From contig NZ_JAQMWQ010000023.1 of assembly GCF_030403775.1 (NCBI RefSeq), positions 1 through 64,000 on the forward strand: a stretch of DNA of 64,000 bases, written 5' to 3'. The DNA is from Paenibacillus sp. BSR1-1 (GTDB lineage: Bacteria > Bacillota > Bacilli > Bacillales > Cytobacillaceae). This document shows, in pieces, positions 8,052 to 16,604 of this stretch. The notes under the pieces were generated by a model. It made no database searches and had not been told where the DNA came from. It was given only the letters and a program-made list of their open reading frames with translations. Position 1 is the first letter of the stretch. Every line of letters starts with the position of its first letter. The position numbers and the translations under genes were made by a program.

Positions 8052-9476
8052 ATGAATCCAGAACAGGGAAGTCAACCAAAAGAATTAAAACGTTCAATGA
8101 AAAGCAGACATTTATTTATGCTTTCTATAGGTGGGGTCATTGGTACTGGTCTTTTCCTAGGGTCCGGGTATGCGATTGGTCAGGCGGGACCTATGGGAGC
8201 GATCACGGCCTATTTATTCGGCGGTTTACTTATGTACATGGTCATGGTTTGTCTTGGAGAGCTATCGGTAGTGATGCCAGTATCCGGTTCTTTTCAGGCC
8301 CATGCGGAGCGCTTTATCGGTCCTGCTTCTGGGTTTATGATTGGCTGGACTTATTGGTTAAGCTGGGCCATCTATGTAGGTCTAGAATTTATCGCGGCCG
8401 GTTTGCTCATGGCCAGGTGGTTTCCTGATGTACCTGTATGGGTGTGGTGTGCTGTTTTCACCTTGATATTATTCGGTATAAACGCTTTGACAACAAGAAG
8501 CTTTGCCGAGATGGAATATTGGTTCTCTGCCATAAAAATATTGGCTGTACTCTTTTTTATCGTGGTTGGAGGGGCTGCGATATTCGGAGTGGTTTCGATC
8601 AAGGGGCAATCGGCTCCATTCCTTTCAAATTTTATTGGTGATGGATTATTTCCAAAAGGATTCATCGGTATATTTATATCAATCATGACAGTCGTCTATT
8701 CTTTTATGGGGTCGGAAATCATGGGGGTTGCAGCAGGAGAGACAGAGGAACCCGAAAAGAGTATCCCAAAAGCAATCCGGAGTATCATCGTCCGTATTTT
8801 ACTTTTCTATGTGCTGGCAACTTTTGTTTTATCAGCCATTGTTCCATGGAAAAAAGCAGGTGTACTGGAAAGCCCGTTTGTAACAGTATTCGATATGATT
8901 GGTATTCCTTATGCGGCGGATATTATGAACTTCGTTATTTTAACGGCTATTCTTTCCGTTGGGAACACAGGTTTATTTGCTTGTACGAGAATTCTGTTTT
9001 CTCTTTCCCAAAGCGGGCAGGCCCCCCGTGTGTTCGGAAAGATAAACAAACGTGGTGTGCCTATGAATGCCTTGCTTGTTACACTCGTCTTTGCCTTACT
9101 ATCTTTGCTTACTAGTGTCATAGCAGAGGAAACATTATTTGTGGTGCTGCTGGCTATCAGCGGTGTTGGAGGGGTCGTTACCTGGATGGCAATCGCTCTA
9201 GCACAGTATAAATTCCGCAAACAGTATATTGCGGATGGAGGAAGCTTGAAGGATTTAAAATTTAAAGTACCTTTCTTTCCTCTCCTTCCAATTTTGTGCC
9301 TCATCATGTGCGCAGGGATCGTTGTGTTTACCGCATTCGACGCAGCCCAGCGGACATCACTGTATATAGGATTTGGCTTTGTTGCCGCTTGTTATGTTTT
9401 TTACTATTTTAAATTTACTAGAAAGAAAATAGATGAAACGGTCTTATCAAATGAACAGCCTGATAAGGTAGTATAA
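8052..9476 (+). CDS. APC-family amino-acid permease (GabP/LysP-like)
   Basis: 474 residues with about twelve hydrophobic segments and the APC signature GVIGTGLFLGSG in the first segment. GGGGG lies just upstream of ATG. Proton-driven amino-acid uptake across the cytoplasmic membrane is the family role. Known relatives carry GABA, lysine, proline or aromatic amino acids, so the substrate must be taken from context: probably the amino acid or betaine degraded by this operon. The 127-base gap after it contains no gene and only a small hairpin with a weak stem. Confidence 0.9.
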   Translation: MNPEQGSQPKELKRSMKSRHLFMLSIGGVIGTGLFLGSGYAIGQAGPMGAITAYLFGGLLMYMVMVCLGELSVVMPVSGSFQAHAERFIGPASGFMIGWTYWLSWAIYVGLEFIAAGLLMARWFPDVPVWVWCAVFTLILFGINALTTRSFAEMEYWFSAIKILAVLFFIVVGGAAIFGVVSIKGQSAPFLSNFIGDGLFPKGFIGIFISIMTVVYSFMGSEIMGVAAGETEEPEKSIPKAIRSIIVRILLFYVLATFVLSAIVPWKKAGVLESPFVTVFDMIGIPYAADIMNFVILTAILSVGNTGLFACTRILFSLSQSGQAPRVFGKINKRGVPMNALLVTLVFALLSLLTSVIAEETLFVVLLAISGVGGVVTWMAIALAQYKFRKQYIADGGSLKDLKFKVPFFPLLPILCLIMCAGIVVFTAFDAAQRTSLYIGFGFVAACYVFYYFKFTRKKIDETVLSNEQPDKVV

Positions 9477-9603
9477 TAGACCTTAAATTATCAGAAGGTT
9501 CAAACAACGGATGTTAGTGTGAAAGGTGATGCTGATATTAGTAATCCAGCATGAAAGAAAAGGTGAAAAAGAGAATAATCGATGATTTTAGGAGGATTTA
9601 TAG

Positions 9604-11046
9604 ATGCGTCATTTAAATTACATTAACGGACAATGGAAAGAGCCGTCTACAAAAGAATATAAAGAAAATCTAAGTCCACATAACAGTGAAAGCTTAGGGG
9701 AATTCCCATCCAGTGCCGCAGCTGATGTACACGACGCAGCAGCTGCCGCAAAGAATGCCTTTCCAGCTTGGAAAAAGCTCTCCATTCAACAAAGGGCAGC
9801 CTATTTACAAAAGGCAGCGGCTTTTTTGAAAGAAAACATAGAGGAAATAGGACGGGATTTAATTAAGGAAGAGGGAAAAGCATTTTCGGAAGGGATGGGG
9901 GAGGCGAATCGCGCAGTAAGCATCCTCGAGTATTTTGCAGCTGAAGCACGTCAGCCGCTTGGAGATGTCATACCGTCTGCAAATGAGAATACATTTTTAT
10001 ATACGACTCGTACACCCTTAGGTCCTGTTGGATTAATTACACCATGGAATTTTCCTATTGCCATCCCAGTATGGAAGATGGCTCCAGCTCTTATCTATGG
10101 AAATACAGTGGTGATTAAGCCTGCTGATTTAACACCGAAATCTGTCTATTATGTCATGAAAGCTTTTGATGAAGCAGGTCTGCCAGCAGGTGTCCTAAAT
10201 TGTGTGTTTGGAAGAGGGTCTGTTATTGGGAATGAATTGGTGAAACATCCAGATATAAAAGCCATTTCTTTCACCGGTTCGAACCAAGTAGGACGGCAGA
10301 TTCAAAAACAGGCTGTAGAACACGGGAAAAAGGTACAGATGGAAATGGGCGGGAAGAATCCGCTTGTTGTTCTAAATGATGCAGATCTTGATAGAGCAGT
10401 TGAAATAGCTGTAGGCGGAGCCTTTAAATCTACCGGTCAAAAATGTACAGCAACGAGTCGTGTGATTGTCCAAGAAGGGATTTACGAGTCATTTCGCGAC
10501 CTGCTGGTAAAGCGGACGAAGGAATTAACCATTGGTAATCCGCTTCGTGAAGGAACCTATATTGGGCCCGCCGTATCAAAAGCACAGCTTGATGGTGTGC
10601 TCGAATTGATCGAAGCAGGGAAATCAGAAGCAACACTGCTTTGCGGTGGAGGGATTCCGGAAGAGGAAGAATTAAAAAATGGTTTTTATGTAAAACCAAC
10701 AATCTTTGAAAATGTGCCTCGTCACGCGCGAATTGCCCGTGAAGAAATTTTTGGTCCAGTTCTTTCATTATTTAAAGTCAAAGATTACGAAGAAGCAGTG
10801 GAAATGGCAAATGATACGGAATTTGGTCTTAGCGCAGCCATCTGCACCAACAACCTGACATTGGCCCGCCGTTTTGTTGAAGACGCGGAAGTAGGACTTG
10901 TACATGTTAACTCGGAAACTTCAGGAGCAGAACCACAAATGCCTTTTGGCGGAGTTAAAAATTCCAGTTCTGGAAGCCGCGAGCAGGGTAAAGCGGCTAT
11001 TGAGTTTTATACAGAAGTGAAGACTGTTTATATGGATCCAATGTAA
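9604..11046 (+). CDS. Semialdehyde dehydrogenase (KGSADH/GabD-like), probable glutarate semialdehyde dehydrogenase
   Basis: 480-residue ALDH with MEMGGKNP around residue 245, the catalytic Cys in STGQKCTATSR (about 280) and the C-terminal PFGGVKNSSSGSREQG segment. These last two motifs resemble the 2,5-dioxopentanoate (alpha-ketoglutaric semialdehyde) dehydrogenases such as YcbD, which act on short omega-oxo acids. AGGAGGA precedes ATG. Directly upstream of lhgO and near csiD, oxidation of glutarate semialdehyde to glutarate is the expected step, as for GabD/DavD in the lysine routes of Escherichia coli and Pseudomonas. Exact substrate is inferred from context. Confidence 0.85.
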   Translation: MRHLNYINGQWKEPSTKEYKENLSPHNSESLGEFPSSAAADVHDAAAAAKNAFPAWKKLSIQQRAAYLQKAAAFLKENIEEIGRDLIKEEGKAFSEGMGEANRAVSILEYFAAEARQPLGDVIPSANENTFLYTTRTPLGPVGLITPWNFPIAIPVWKMAPALIYGNTVVIKPADLTPKSVYYVMKAFDEAGLPAGVLNCVFGRGSVIGNELVKHPDIKAISFTGSNQVGRQIQKQAVEHGKKVQMEMGGKNPLVVLNDADLDRAVEIAVGGAFKSTGQKCTATSRVIVQEGIYESFRDLLVKRTKELTIGNPLREGTYIGPAVSKAQLDGVLELIEAGKSEATLLCGGGIPEEEELKNGFYVKPTIFENVPRHARIAREEIFGPVLSLFKVKDYEEAVEMANDTEFGLSAAICTNNLTLARRFVEDAEVGLVHVNSETSGAEPQMPFGGVKNSSSGSREQGKAAIEFYTEVKTVYMDPM

Positions 11047-11077
11047 TTCATACTATTAAATCGGAGAGGGGGGCCTA

Positions 11078-12298
11078 TTGAAAATGTATGATTTTGCAAT
11101 AGTGGGCGGAGGAATTGTGGGTTTATCAACAGGGATGGCCATTTATGAGCGTTTTCCCAATGCAAAGGTAGTTGTCATTGAGAAGGAATCCGGTGTTGCG
11201 GAACACCAAACCGGACATAATAGCGGCGTGATTCATTCAGGCATTTATTATAAACCCGGTAGTTTCAAAGCTCGGTTTGCCCGCCAAGGAAGTAAATCGA
11301 TGACGGAATTCTGCCAAACACATGGAATAGACCATGATATTTGCGGAAAAGTAATCGTTGCAACGAAACAAGAGGAATTACCGCTCCTGGAGAATTTATA
11401 TAAACGAGGGCTGGAAAATGAATTAGCCATTCATAGAATCGGTCCTGATGAATTAAAGGAAATTGAACCGCATGTTAATGGATTAGGCGCTATCCGTGTT
11501 CCGATGGCCGGCATCGTAAATTACAGACAAGTGAGTGAAAAGTTCGCCGAGCTAATCCGAGAGAGTGGCGGAGAAATTCATCTAAATACAAAAGTGGAGA
11601 AAATACATGAGGAATCGGATCAAGTAATCATTGAAACGAATCGCGGAACATTAAAAGCTGGAATGGTCATTAACTGTGCTGGGCTTCACAGCGATCGTGT
11701 AGCTTTAGCAACAGGATATAAAACAGATATGAAGATTTTGCCTTTTAGAGGCGAGTATTACAAATTAAAACCTGAAAAGCGCTATCTAGTAAAAAATTTA
11801 ATTTATCCGGTGCCAAACCCAAAGTTCCCGTTTCTGGGGGTCCATTTTACCCGAATGATCAGCGGTGAAGTCGATGCAGGACCAAATGCTGTGCTTAGCT
11901 TTAAACGGGAAGGATACAGAAAGACAGATTTTAATGCAAAGGATTTAATAGAATCATTAAGCTTTCCTGGATTATGGAAAATGGCAGGGAAGTTTGCGAG
12001 AGAGGGGCTGGATGAATATATTCGCTCCTTCAGTAAGAAACAATTTACAAAGAGCCTTCAGGAACTGATTCCTGAAATCCAAGAAGATGATTTAATCCCT
12101 GCACCTGCTGGAGTCCGTGCTCAGGCATTAAGGAGCGATGGAAATATGGTGGATGACTTCCATATCATTCAAGGAAAACGAACGATCCATGTATGCAATG
12201 CGCCATCTCCGGCCGCAACGGCCTCCATCGAAATCGGAAAAGAAGTTGTGAATAGAATACCAGAACAAACCAACTTAAAAGTAGCTACATTCGTTTAA
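11078..12298 (+). CDS. lhgO: L-2-hydroxyglutarate oxidase/dehydrogenase
   Basis: FAD-dependent DAO-family oxidoreductase of about 406 residues, usual length for LhgO. The N-terminal dinucleotide motif GGGIVGLS is at residues 9-16, followed by the family segment TGHNSGVIHSGIYY. It oxidises L-2-hydroxyglutarate to 2-oxoglutarate, passing electrons to the quinone pool in E. coli. The start is TTG 11078, with GGAGAGGGGG just upstream; ATG 11084 is equally possible. Neighbouring semialdehyde dehydrogenase and csiD reproduce the E. coli csiD-lhgO-gabD grouping, which makes the assignment firm. Confidence 0.93.
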   Translation: MKMYDFAIVGGGIVGLSTGMAIYERFPNAKVVVIEKESGVAEHQTGHNSGVIHSGIYYKPGSFKARFARQGSKSMTEFCQTHGIDHDICGKVIVATKQEELPLLENLYKRGLENELAIHRIGPDELKEIEPHVNGLGAIRVPMAGIVNYRQVSEKFAELIRESGGEIHLNTKVEKIHEESDQVIIETNRGTLKAGMVINCAGLHSDRVALATGYKTDMKILPFRGEYYKLKPEKRYLVKNLIYPVPNPKFPFLGVHFTRMISGEVDAGPNAVLSFKREGYRKTDFNAKDLIESLSFPGLWKMAGKFAREGLDEYIRSFSKKQFTKSLQELIPEIQEDDLIPAPAGVRAQALRSDGNMVDDFHIIQGKRTIHVCNAPSPAATASIEIGKEVVNRIPEQTNLKVATFV

Positions 12299-12325
12299 AT
12301 CATTCTTTCGAGAGGAAGGCCCAAT

Positions 12326-12661
12326 ATGCTAAATGGAAAAACAATTTTTCTAGCAGGCCACGCCCGTCTGCCGCAAGGAATGGCAGCAAAAAGTGTCTTC
12401 GATACGTTAACAATTACGGCTGAGGTAGATATTAAATATGGTGTAATTCTAGAGGCATCTTGTACCCTAGCAACCGAACAGGGGCGCGACTTTATTGGCC
12501 GTATATTAAGGGGCATAAGTTTAAAAGATAGTGTGGAAGATGCGATCGAAGAAATTGAAACCTACTACCGAGGCAAGGCAACAAATGCTATTGTTGCAGC
12601 ATTAAAGGATTTGGGCCTACATTTCCATCAAATAAGAACAGAAGAAATACAGAAGGTATAA
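12326..12661 (+). CDS. DUF3870-type protein of unknown function
   Basis: 111 residues, soluble, no signal peptide or membrane segment. It begins LNGKTIFLAGHARLP and contains a conserved-looking ASCTLATEQGRDFIGRIL stretch with a single Cys. I recognise it as DUF3870-like, a small family seen beside catabolic genes in Firmicutes, without known activity. It lies 27 bases after lhgO with GAGAGGAAGG upstream, so it is very likely the last gene of the sigma-54 operon. A role in binding a pathway intermediate or metal is possible, but nothing in the sequence proves it. Confidence 0.75.
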   Translation: MLNGKTIFLAGHARLPQGMAAKSVFDTLTITAEVDIKYGVILEASCTLATEQGRDFIGRILRGISLKDSVEDAIEEIETYYRGKATNAIVAALKDLGLHFHQIRTEEIQKV

Positions 12662-12682
12662 TCATTCTTATAAAATAACTAA

Positions 12683-12711
12683 TTGACAATCTATAACATA
12701 CAAATTATTCT
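12683..12711 (+). promoter_or_regulatory. Candidate sigma-A promoter of the csiD leader
   Basis: A perfect -35 TTGACA (12683-12688) is followed after 17 bases by TATTCT (12706-12711). It sits just after the DUF3870 gene and would start a leader of about 260 nucleotides in front of csiD, giving csiD expression separate from the sigma-54 operon. Confidence 0.55.
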
Positions 12712-12717
12712 AATAAT

Positions 12718-12981
12718 AGAAAATATTTCTAATACTTCCGCCTTCTGATATAACACCCCTTTCAGAACCGTGGATAGATTATAAATACTTGGAAACAGGA
12801 AATATGAATAACAATTAACTGCTAATTCATTGTGACTCTATTTACCATAGAGCTGTGAAGTGAATAAAGCCAGTTGTACATGGAGTACCTGCTTTTTTAG
12901 GGAACTTTGTGCAGCTGGCTTTTTATATTCCCTGGTTTCCATATTTTTACCTAATCTTACACAAAACTGGAGGAATGAAAA
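12718..12981 (+). ncRNA. Structured leader of csiD with terminator-type hairpin
   Basis: No gene lies in this 320-base gap. A 6-bp hairpin CTCTAT/ATAGAG (12836-12852) is followed by a 14-bp stem pairing AAAGCCAGTTGTAC (12866-12879) with GTGCAGCTGGCTTT (12909-12922) and then a T-run. The T-run ends 57 bases before the csiD start with no obvious second promoter between, so the hairpin is best read as an attenuator that must be bypassed to express csiD. AGCTG at 12851 could pair with CAGCT in the 3' arm as a weak competing structure. No T-box or known riboswitch consensus was recognised. Confidence 0.5.
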
Positions 12982-13920
12982 ATGGCAATCGTAGTAAAAC
13001 AAAGAGGAAAATTTGAAACGAAAACAAAAATGTATGAAGTGAGCGTTCATCCACAAACAGACCGTCTATACCACATCCGACTTTCGAAAGAGGCAATTCA
13101 AGGGTTTTTAAATGCAGTCAAAGCGGAAAACTATTCGGTCCAGCATTTAGAATATACACCATATGCTCGTCTTATTGTCGCTTCCATGTTATTAGATCAG
13201 GTCGGTGAAGAATTCGGCGAGTTATTGCGAAACATCGTGCATGACCGTGAATCAGGCGGGTTTACAGTTGGTTTGGATGGTGTTACGAAGGATACAGATG
13301 AATACGTTATTTTCTCCACTGCGATTTCTTATTTGTTAGGTTCATCCAACTTTGATTCAATGTCCGGTAAATATTACGCACGCTTTTCGGTCAAACATAC
13401 CGATAACAGTGACTCCTATCTTCGTCAGGCCTATCGCTTATTCACTCTTCATACAGATGGGACCTTTGTCGATGAGCCAACCGATTGGCTGTTAATGATG
13501 AAAATGATCGAGGAAAATGCCCGGGGCGGTGAATCCCGATTATTACACCTTGATGATTGGAAAGACCTTGATAAGTTTGTAAATCATCCATTAGCTAACC
13601 ATAAGTTTACTTACAAAGCACCATCTAGTAAAAATGTAGATCAAGAAATCCAGCGCTTAACCTTCTTCAATTACAACAATAAGCCCGGTGCATGTTTCAT
13701 CGACCAATTTGTTTGTCCTGAAACCATTGAAGAAGCTAAATACCTTCGTGACCTCTCACATTCATTGGAAACCGATGAGAGTGTTACTGAACTCGAACTT
13801 CCAGTCGGCGATTTAGTTGTTGTTAACAATATATTCTGGCTTCATGGCCGTGCAGCCTTTGAAGTAAATCCTAACCTGAACCGCGAATTACTTCGACAGC
13901 GCGGACGTTTTAATCAATAA
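12982..13920 (+). CDS. glaH: Glutarate 2-hydroxylase (CsiD/GlaH), Fe(II)/2-oxoglutarate-dependent
   Basis: 312 residues against about 325 for E. coli CsiD. It hydroxylates glutarate to L-2-hydroxyglutarate using O2 and 2-oxoglutarate. The facial triad is visible: H157 and D159 in LHTDGTF and H288 in IFWLHGR, nearly the same numbering as H160, D162 and H292 of E. coli. Arg residues at 301-308 can bind the 2-oxoglutarate carboxylate. GGAGGA lies upstream of ATG. With lhgO it converts glutarate to 2-oxoglutarate, which makes the C5 glutarate end of the pathway the firmest part of the reconstruction. It appears to be transcribed with its own leader. Confidence 0.93.
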   Translation: MAIVVKQRGKFETKTKMYEVSVHPQTDRLYHIRLSKEAIQGFLNAVKAENYSVQHLEYTPYARLIVASMLLDQVGEEFGELLRNIVHDRESGGFTVGLDGVTKDTDEYVIFSTAISYLLGSSNFDSMSGKYYARFSVKHTDNSDSYLRQAYRLFTLHTDGTFVDEPTDWLLMMKMIEENARGGESRLLHLDDWKDLDKFVNHPLANHKFTYKAPSSKNVDQEIQRLTFFNYNNKPGACFIDQFVCPETIEEAKYLRDLSHSLETDESVTELELPVGDLVVVNNIFWLHGRAAFEVNPNLNRELLRQRGRFNQ

Positions 13921-13934
13921 TCGAAGTCCTAAAG

Positions 13935-13967
13935 AGAACAAATTCATTTGGATTTGTTCTTTTTTTG
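13935..13967 (+). terminator. Intrinsic terminator after glaH
   Basis: AGAACAAAT (13935-13943) pairs with ATTTGTTCT (13952-13960), followed by a long T-run. Confidence 0.9.
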
Positions 13968-13994
13968 TTGGGGGTGAACTAATGTGGGGGATAC

Positions 13995-14212
13995 GCCTTG
14001 CGGAAATAATAGAGTAATTCGCGGAATTCTGGTTCAGATCGGCGGAATTCTTGTCTAGATTCGCGGAATCAAATCAAAATTCTGCGGAATTCCATTCAAT
14101 GTTCGCGGAATCTGAAGCTTGATCAAAATATATCGGTCACTTTTCAAGATTTATCAGTCACTTTGCTGAACATATCAGTCACTTCCTAAAAAGCCAGGCG
14201 TCCAGCCTGGCC
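13995..14212. repeat. 21-bp periodic array module D with hairpin
   Basis: This is a distant copy of the composite module at the left edge. Six CGGAA units start at 14001, 14022, 14043, 14064, 14085 and 14106 (exact 21-bp step), then TATCGG or TATCAG units at 14131, 14152 and 14173, then the GCCAGGC/GCCTGGC hairpin (14193-14211). Order and spacing match modules A and B although many bases differ. It fills most of the 430-base gap between glaH and the DUF805 gene. Confidence 0.88.
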
Positions 14213-14352
14213 AGGAAACTTGCCTTCGCCAGCTTTAGACAATATCTCTCATAAAATATCAATATTCTCTAACATAATATTCTTCTAACCTGATATACTT
14301 AATATGTAATTATTAATATTTGTGGGAATTAATTCCAAGGGGGTTAATTGGA

Positions 14353-14694
14353 ATGGAATGGTTTTTGAAAGTAGTCAAGAATTATGCTGGCTTCGAAGGA
14401 AGAGCACGCCGTAAGGAATATTGGATGTTTATTCTTTTCTATCTCATCTTTGACGTTATACTTGCGGTTATAGAAAATGTCCTTGGCCTTAATAATATTT
14501 TAACGGGACTCTATGGTTTGGCTTTATTGCTGCCATCGTTAGCTGTTACAGCCCGCAGGCTTCATGATACTGGAAGAAGCGGTTGGATGCAGTTGATTGG
14601 GCTCATTCCGTTAGTCGGCTGGATTATTATGCTTGTCTTCTTATGCCAAGACAGCCAAGGCGACAATCGATTTGGTGAAAATCCTAAATATTAA
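14353..14694 (+). CDS. DUF805 family membrane protein
   Basis: 113 residues starting at ATG 14353, ten bases after GGGGG. It carries the DUF805 pattern: an amphipathic N-terminus with YAGFEGRARRKEYWMF, about three to four membrane segments, ARRLHDTGRSGW in a loop, and a final DSQGDNRFGENPKY. Proteins of this family (YhaH/YhaI in E. coli) are inner-membrane proteins of unknown function. It is a single-gene unit flanked by terminators. Confidence 0.9.
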   Translation: MEWFLKVVKNYAGFEGRARRKEYWMFILFYLIFDVILAVIENVLGLNNILTGLYGLALLLPSLAVTARRLHDTGRSGWMQLIGLIPLVGWIIMLVFLCQDSQGDNRFGENPKY

Positions 14695-14709
14695 GTTTGT
14701 CGGAACAAA

Positions 14710-14741
14710 CCGCCTATCCATGATCAGGCGGTTTTTCTTTT
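14710..14741 (+). terminator. Intrinsic terminator after the DUF805 gene
   Basis: CCGCCT (14710-14715) and AGGCGG (14726-14731) form the stem, followed by TTTTTCTTTT. Confidence 0.9.
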
Positions 14742-14760
14742 GCCATAATCCCTTTGTGCG

Positions 14761-14876
14761 ATTCGCTGATAAATGCCCCAGATTCGCTGATAAATTGGAA
14801 AATCCGCTGATAAATCCTCAGATTCGCTGATAAACCTGCTAAATCCGCTGATAAATCCGATAACTCCGCAAATAGA
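14761..14876. repeat. Array of ATTCGCTGATAAA units, 20-21 bp period
   Basis: Units with the consensus ATYCGCTGATAAA start at 14761, 14782, 14802, 14822, 14843, with a degenerate sixth at about 14863. Spacings are 21, 20, 20, 21 and 20. The remaining sequence between units is not conserved. The same family occurs at 21072 and 25840. Confidence 0.88.
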
Positions 14877-14981
14877 AGTTAACTTGGACCTAGATGGCTT
14901 TTAGTTTGCATCTACACTGAATAATTAAACAAAAAAGTATACAATATTTATAAAAAGACCTAACCAAAAAGGATGTAGCAA

Positions 14982-16418
14982 ATGGATTGGAAACCGGACC
15001 GAGAATCAAAGATACCCATTTATAAACAACTTGCGATGTATATTGAGAACGGGATTGCTGATGGGACTTTTCCGCATGACAAGCCCTTGCCTTCTGAAAG
15101 AGGTTTGGCGAAAGAACTTGGTGTAAACAGAAGCACCGTCGTTGCGGCCTATGATGAACTGGAATCCAATGGCCTCATCGATCGGAATCGAGGCAGTGGA
15201 ACAACCGTCAGCAAAGATATTTGGGGAATGGCCAAAAAACGGATTCCTAGCTGGAACCGGTATATTGAGGCTGGGTCGTTTCTGCCGAATGTGCCTGTCA
15301 CGCAAAGAATCCATAAAGAAATGGCAGACCATAAACTCATCAATTTGGCCAGTGGGGAATTGTCTGAGGACCTGTTTCCGCTCACCTCACTAAGAGAGAT
15401 TACGGCCAACCGCTCCTTTATCGGAACCTTGGGTTATGACCATCCGCAGGGAAGCTTGATCCTCCGGCAGACCCTTACGAATCATGTGAAGCAGTTTCGC
15501 GGCATCGAAACCCATCCATCTAAGATCTTAATGACATCGGGAGCACAGCAGGCCTTGCATCTGGTCGTTCAATGTTTATTAAAACCAGGCGACGCGGTGG
15601 CAATTGAAAATCCGTCTTATCACTACAATCTGCCTGTATTTAAATCAGCAGGCATTAAAACCTATTTTTTAAAAGGAGACAAGGACGGAGTAAACCCAGA
15701 TGACATCACCACTTTATATAAAAAGCATAGAATTCGAATGATTTTTTTGAATCCTATTTTTCAAAATCCAACAGGATCGCTCATGCCCTTGGAACGGAGA
15801 AAAAGGATCCTTGAATTATCCTCTGAATATGGGATTCCGGTCGTGGAGGACGATCCGTACAGCCTAACCTCTTTCTCGGGAGAAAAAATTCAAACGCTCA
15901 AATCATTGGACCAGCATGGGAATGTTCTCTATATAAGCTCCCTGACAAAAATAGTGGCATCAGGTTTGCGAATCGGCTGGATCATCGGACCCAAGGCGGT
16001 AATCGAAAGGCTGGCAGATGCCAAACACCAGGTCGACTTCGGACATGCCAGCTACTCTCAATGGATTGCCAATGATTTTTTAGAATCAAAGGAGTTTGAA
16101 TCGCACATCCAGCATTTGGTGAAGCAGTTAGAAAGTCGGAGAGATCAAATGGTTGCGAGCCTTCACTCCTTTTTAAAAAATAAGGTCGAATTTCATATCC
16201 CAGAGGGCGGCATTCATTTGTGGTGCAGGATCAAAAAAGAGTTTAATGAAACCCAGTTGTTAGAGGAATCGATTAAAAGGGGAGTCATTTATGTTCCTGG
16301 AACAACCATGGGGACGGAGAAGGGATTCGCCCGGTTTACTTTTGCGAGGGAAAAAGAAGATTTGATTAATGAAGGAATTAAGAGGTTTGCGGATGCTCTA
16401 ACGGTTGTTTCAACCTAA
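14982..16418 (+). CDS. MocR/PdxR-type GntR regulator with aminotransferase-like domain
   Basis: 478 residues. A GntR winged helix occupies about residues 1-75, with PSERGLAKELGVNRSTV as the recognition region. A fold-type I aminotransferase-like domain fills the rest, with EDDPYSL around 289 and the PLP-binding lysine K323 in SSLTKIVASGLR. Such proteins use PLP or its adduct with an amino compound as the effector. AAAGGATG lies before ATG. Its target is not evident: no divergent gene is adjacent, and the DUF805 gene upstream ends in its own terminator. Confidence 0.9.
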   Translation: MDWKPDRESKIPIYKQLAMYIENGIADGTFPHDKPLPSERGLAKELGVNRSTVVAAYDELESNGLIDRNRGSGTTVSKDIWGMAKKRIPSWNRYIEAGSFLPNVPVTQRIHKEMADHKLINLASGELSEDLFPLTSLREITANRSFIGTLGYDHPQGSLILRQTLTNHVKQFRGIETHPSKILMTSGAQQALHLVVQCLLKPGDAVAIENPSYHYNLPVFKSAGIKTYFLKGDKDGVNPDDITTLYKKHRIRMIFLNPIFQNPTGSLMPLERRKRILELSSEYGIPVVEDDPYSLTSFSGEKIQTLKSLDQHGNVLYISSLTKIVASGLRIGWIIGPKAVIERLADAKHQVDFGHASYSQWIANDFLESKEFESHIQHLVKQLESRRDQMVASLHSFLKNKVEFHIPEGGIHLWCRIKKEFNETQLLEESIKRGVIYVPGTTMGTEKGFARFTFAREKEDLINEGIKRFADALTVVST

Positions 16419-16515
16419 ATATGTATTCACCTCAAATTTCAACTTGCTGAAATTAGGACATTCTCTAATTGTATGGTACACTTGGTTTACCATTTGATTT
16501 ACTGTTTTTTAATGT

Positions 16516-16549
16516 TCCCTGCTCATTTGTGAGTAGGGATTTTTTTTTG
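16516..16549 (+). terminator. Intrinsic terminator after the MocR-type gene
   Basis: TCCCTGCTCA (16516-16525) pairs with TGAGTAGGGA (16530-16539) with one G-U pair, followed by nine T. Confidence 0.88.
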
Positions 16550-16564
16550 TTTTTTATAAAAATA

Positions 16565-16596
16565 AAAAAGCCTCTAAATTTTAGAGGCTTTTTCTA
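16565..16596 (-). terminator. Terminator of the cold-shock gene
   Basis: AAGCCTCTAAA and TTTAGAGGCTT form a perfect stem with A/T tracts on both sides, directly beyond the stop of the minus-strand csp gene. Confidence 0.88.
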
Positions 16597-16604
16597 TATT
16601 TATA

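Noticed and set aside
12718-12981. T-box or S-box riboswitch before glaH
   Set aside because: No AGGGTGGNACCGCG-type T-box core or SAM-riboswitch pattern was found; only generic stems are visible.
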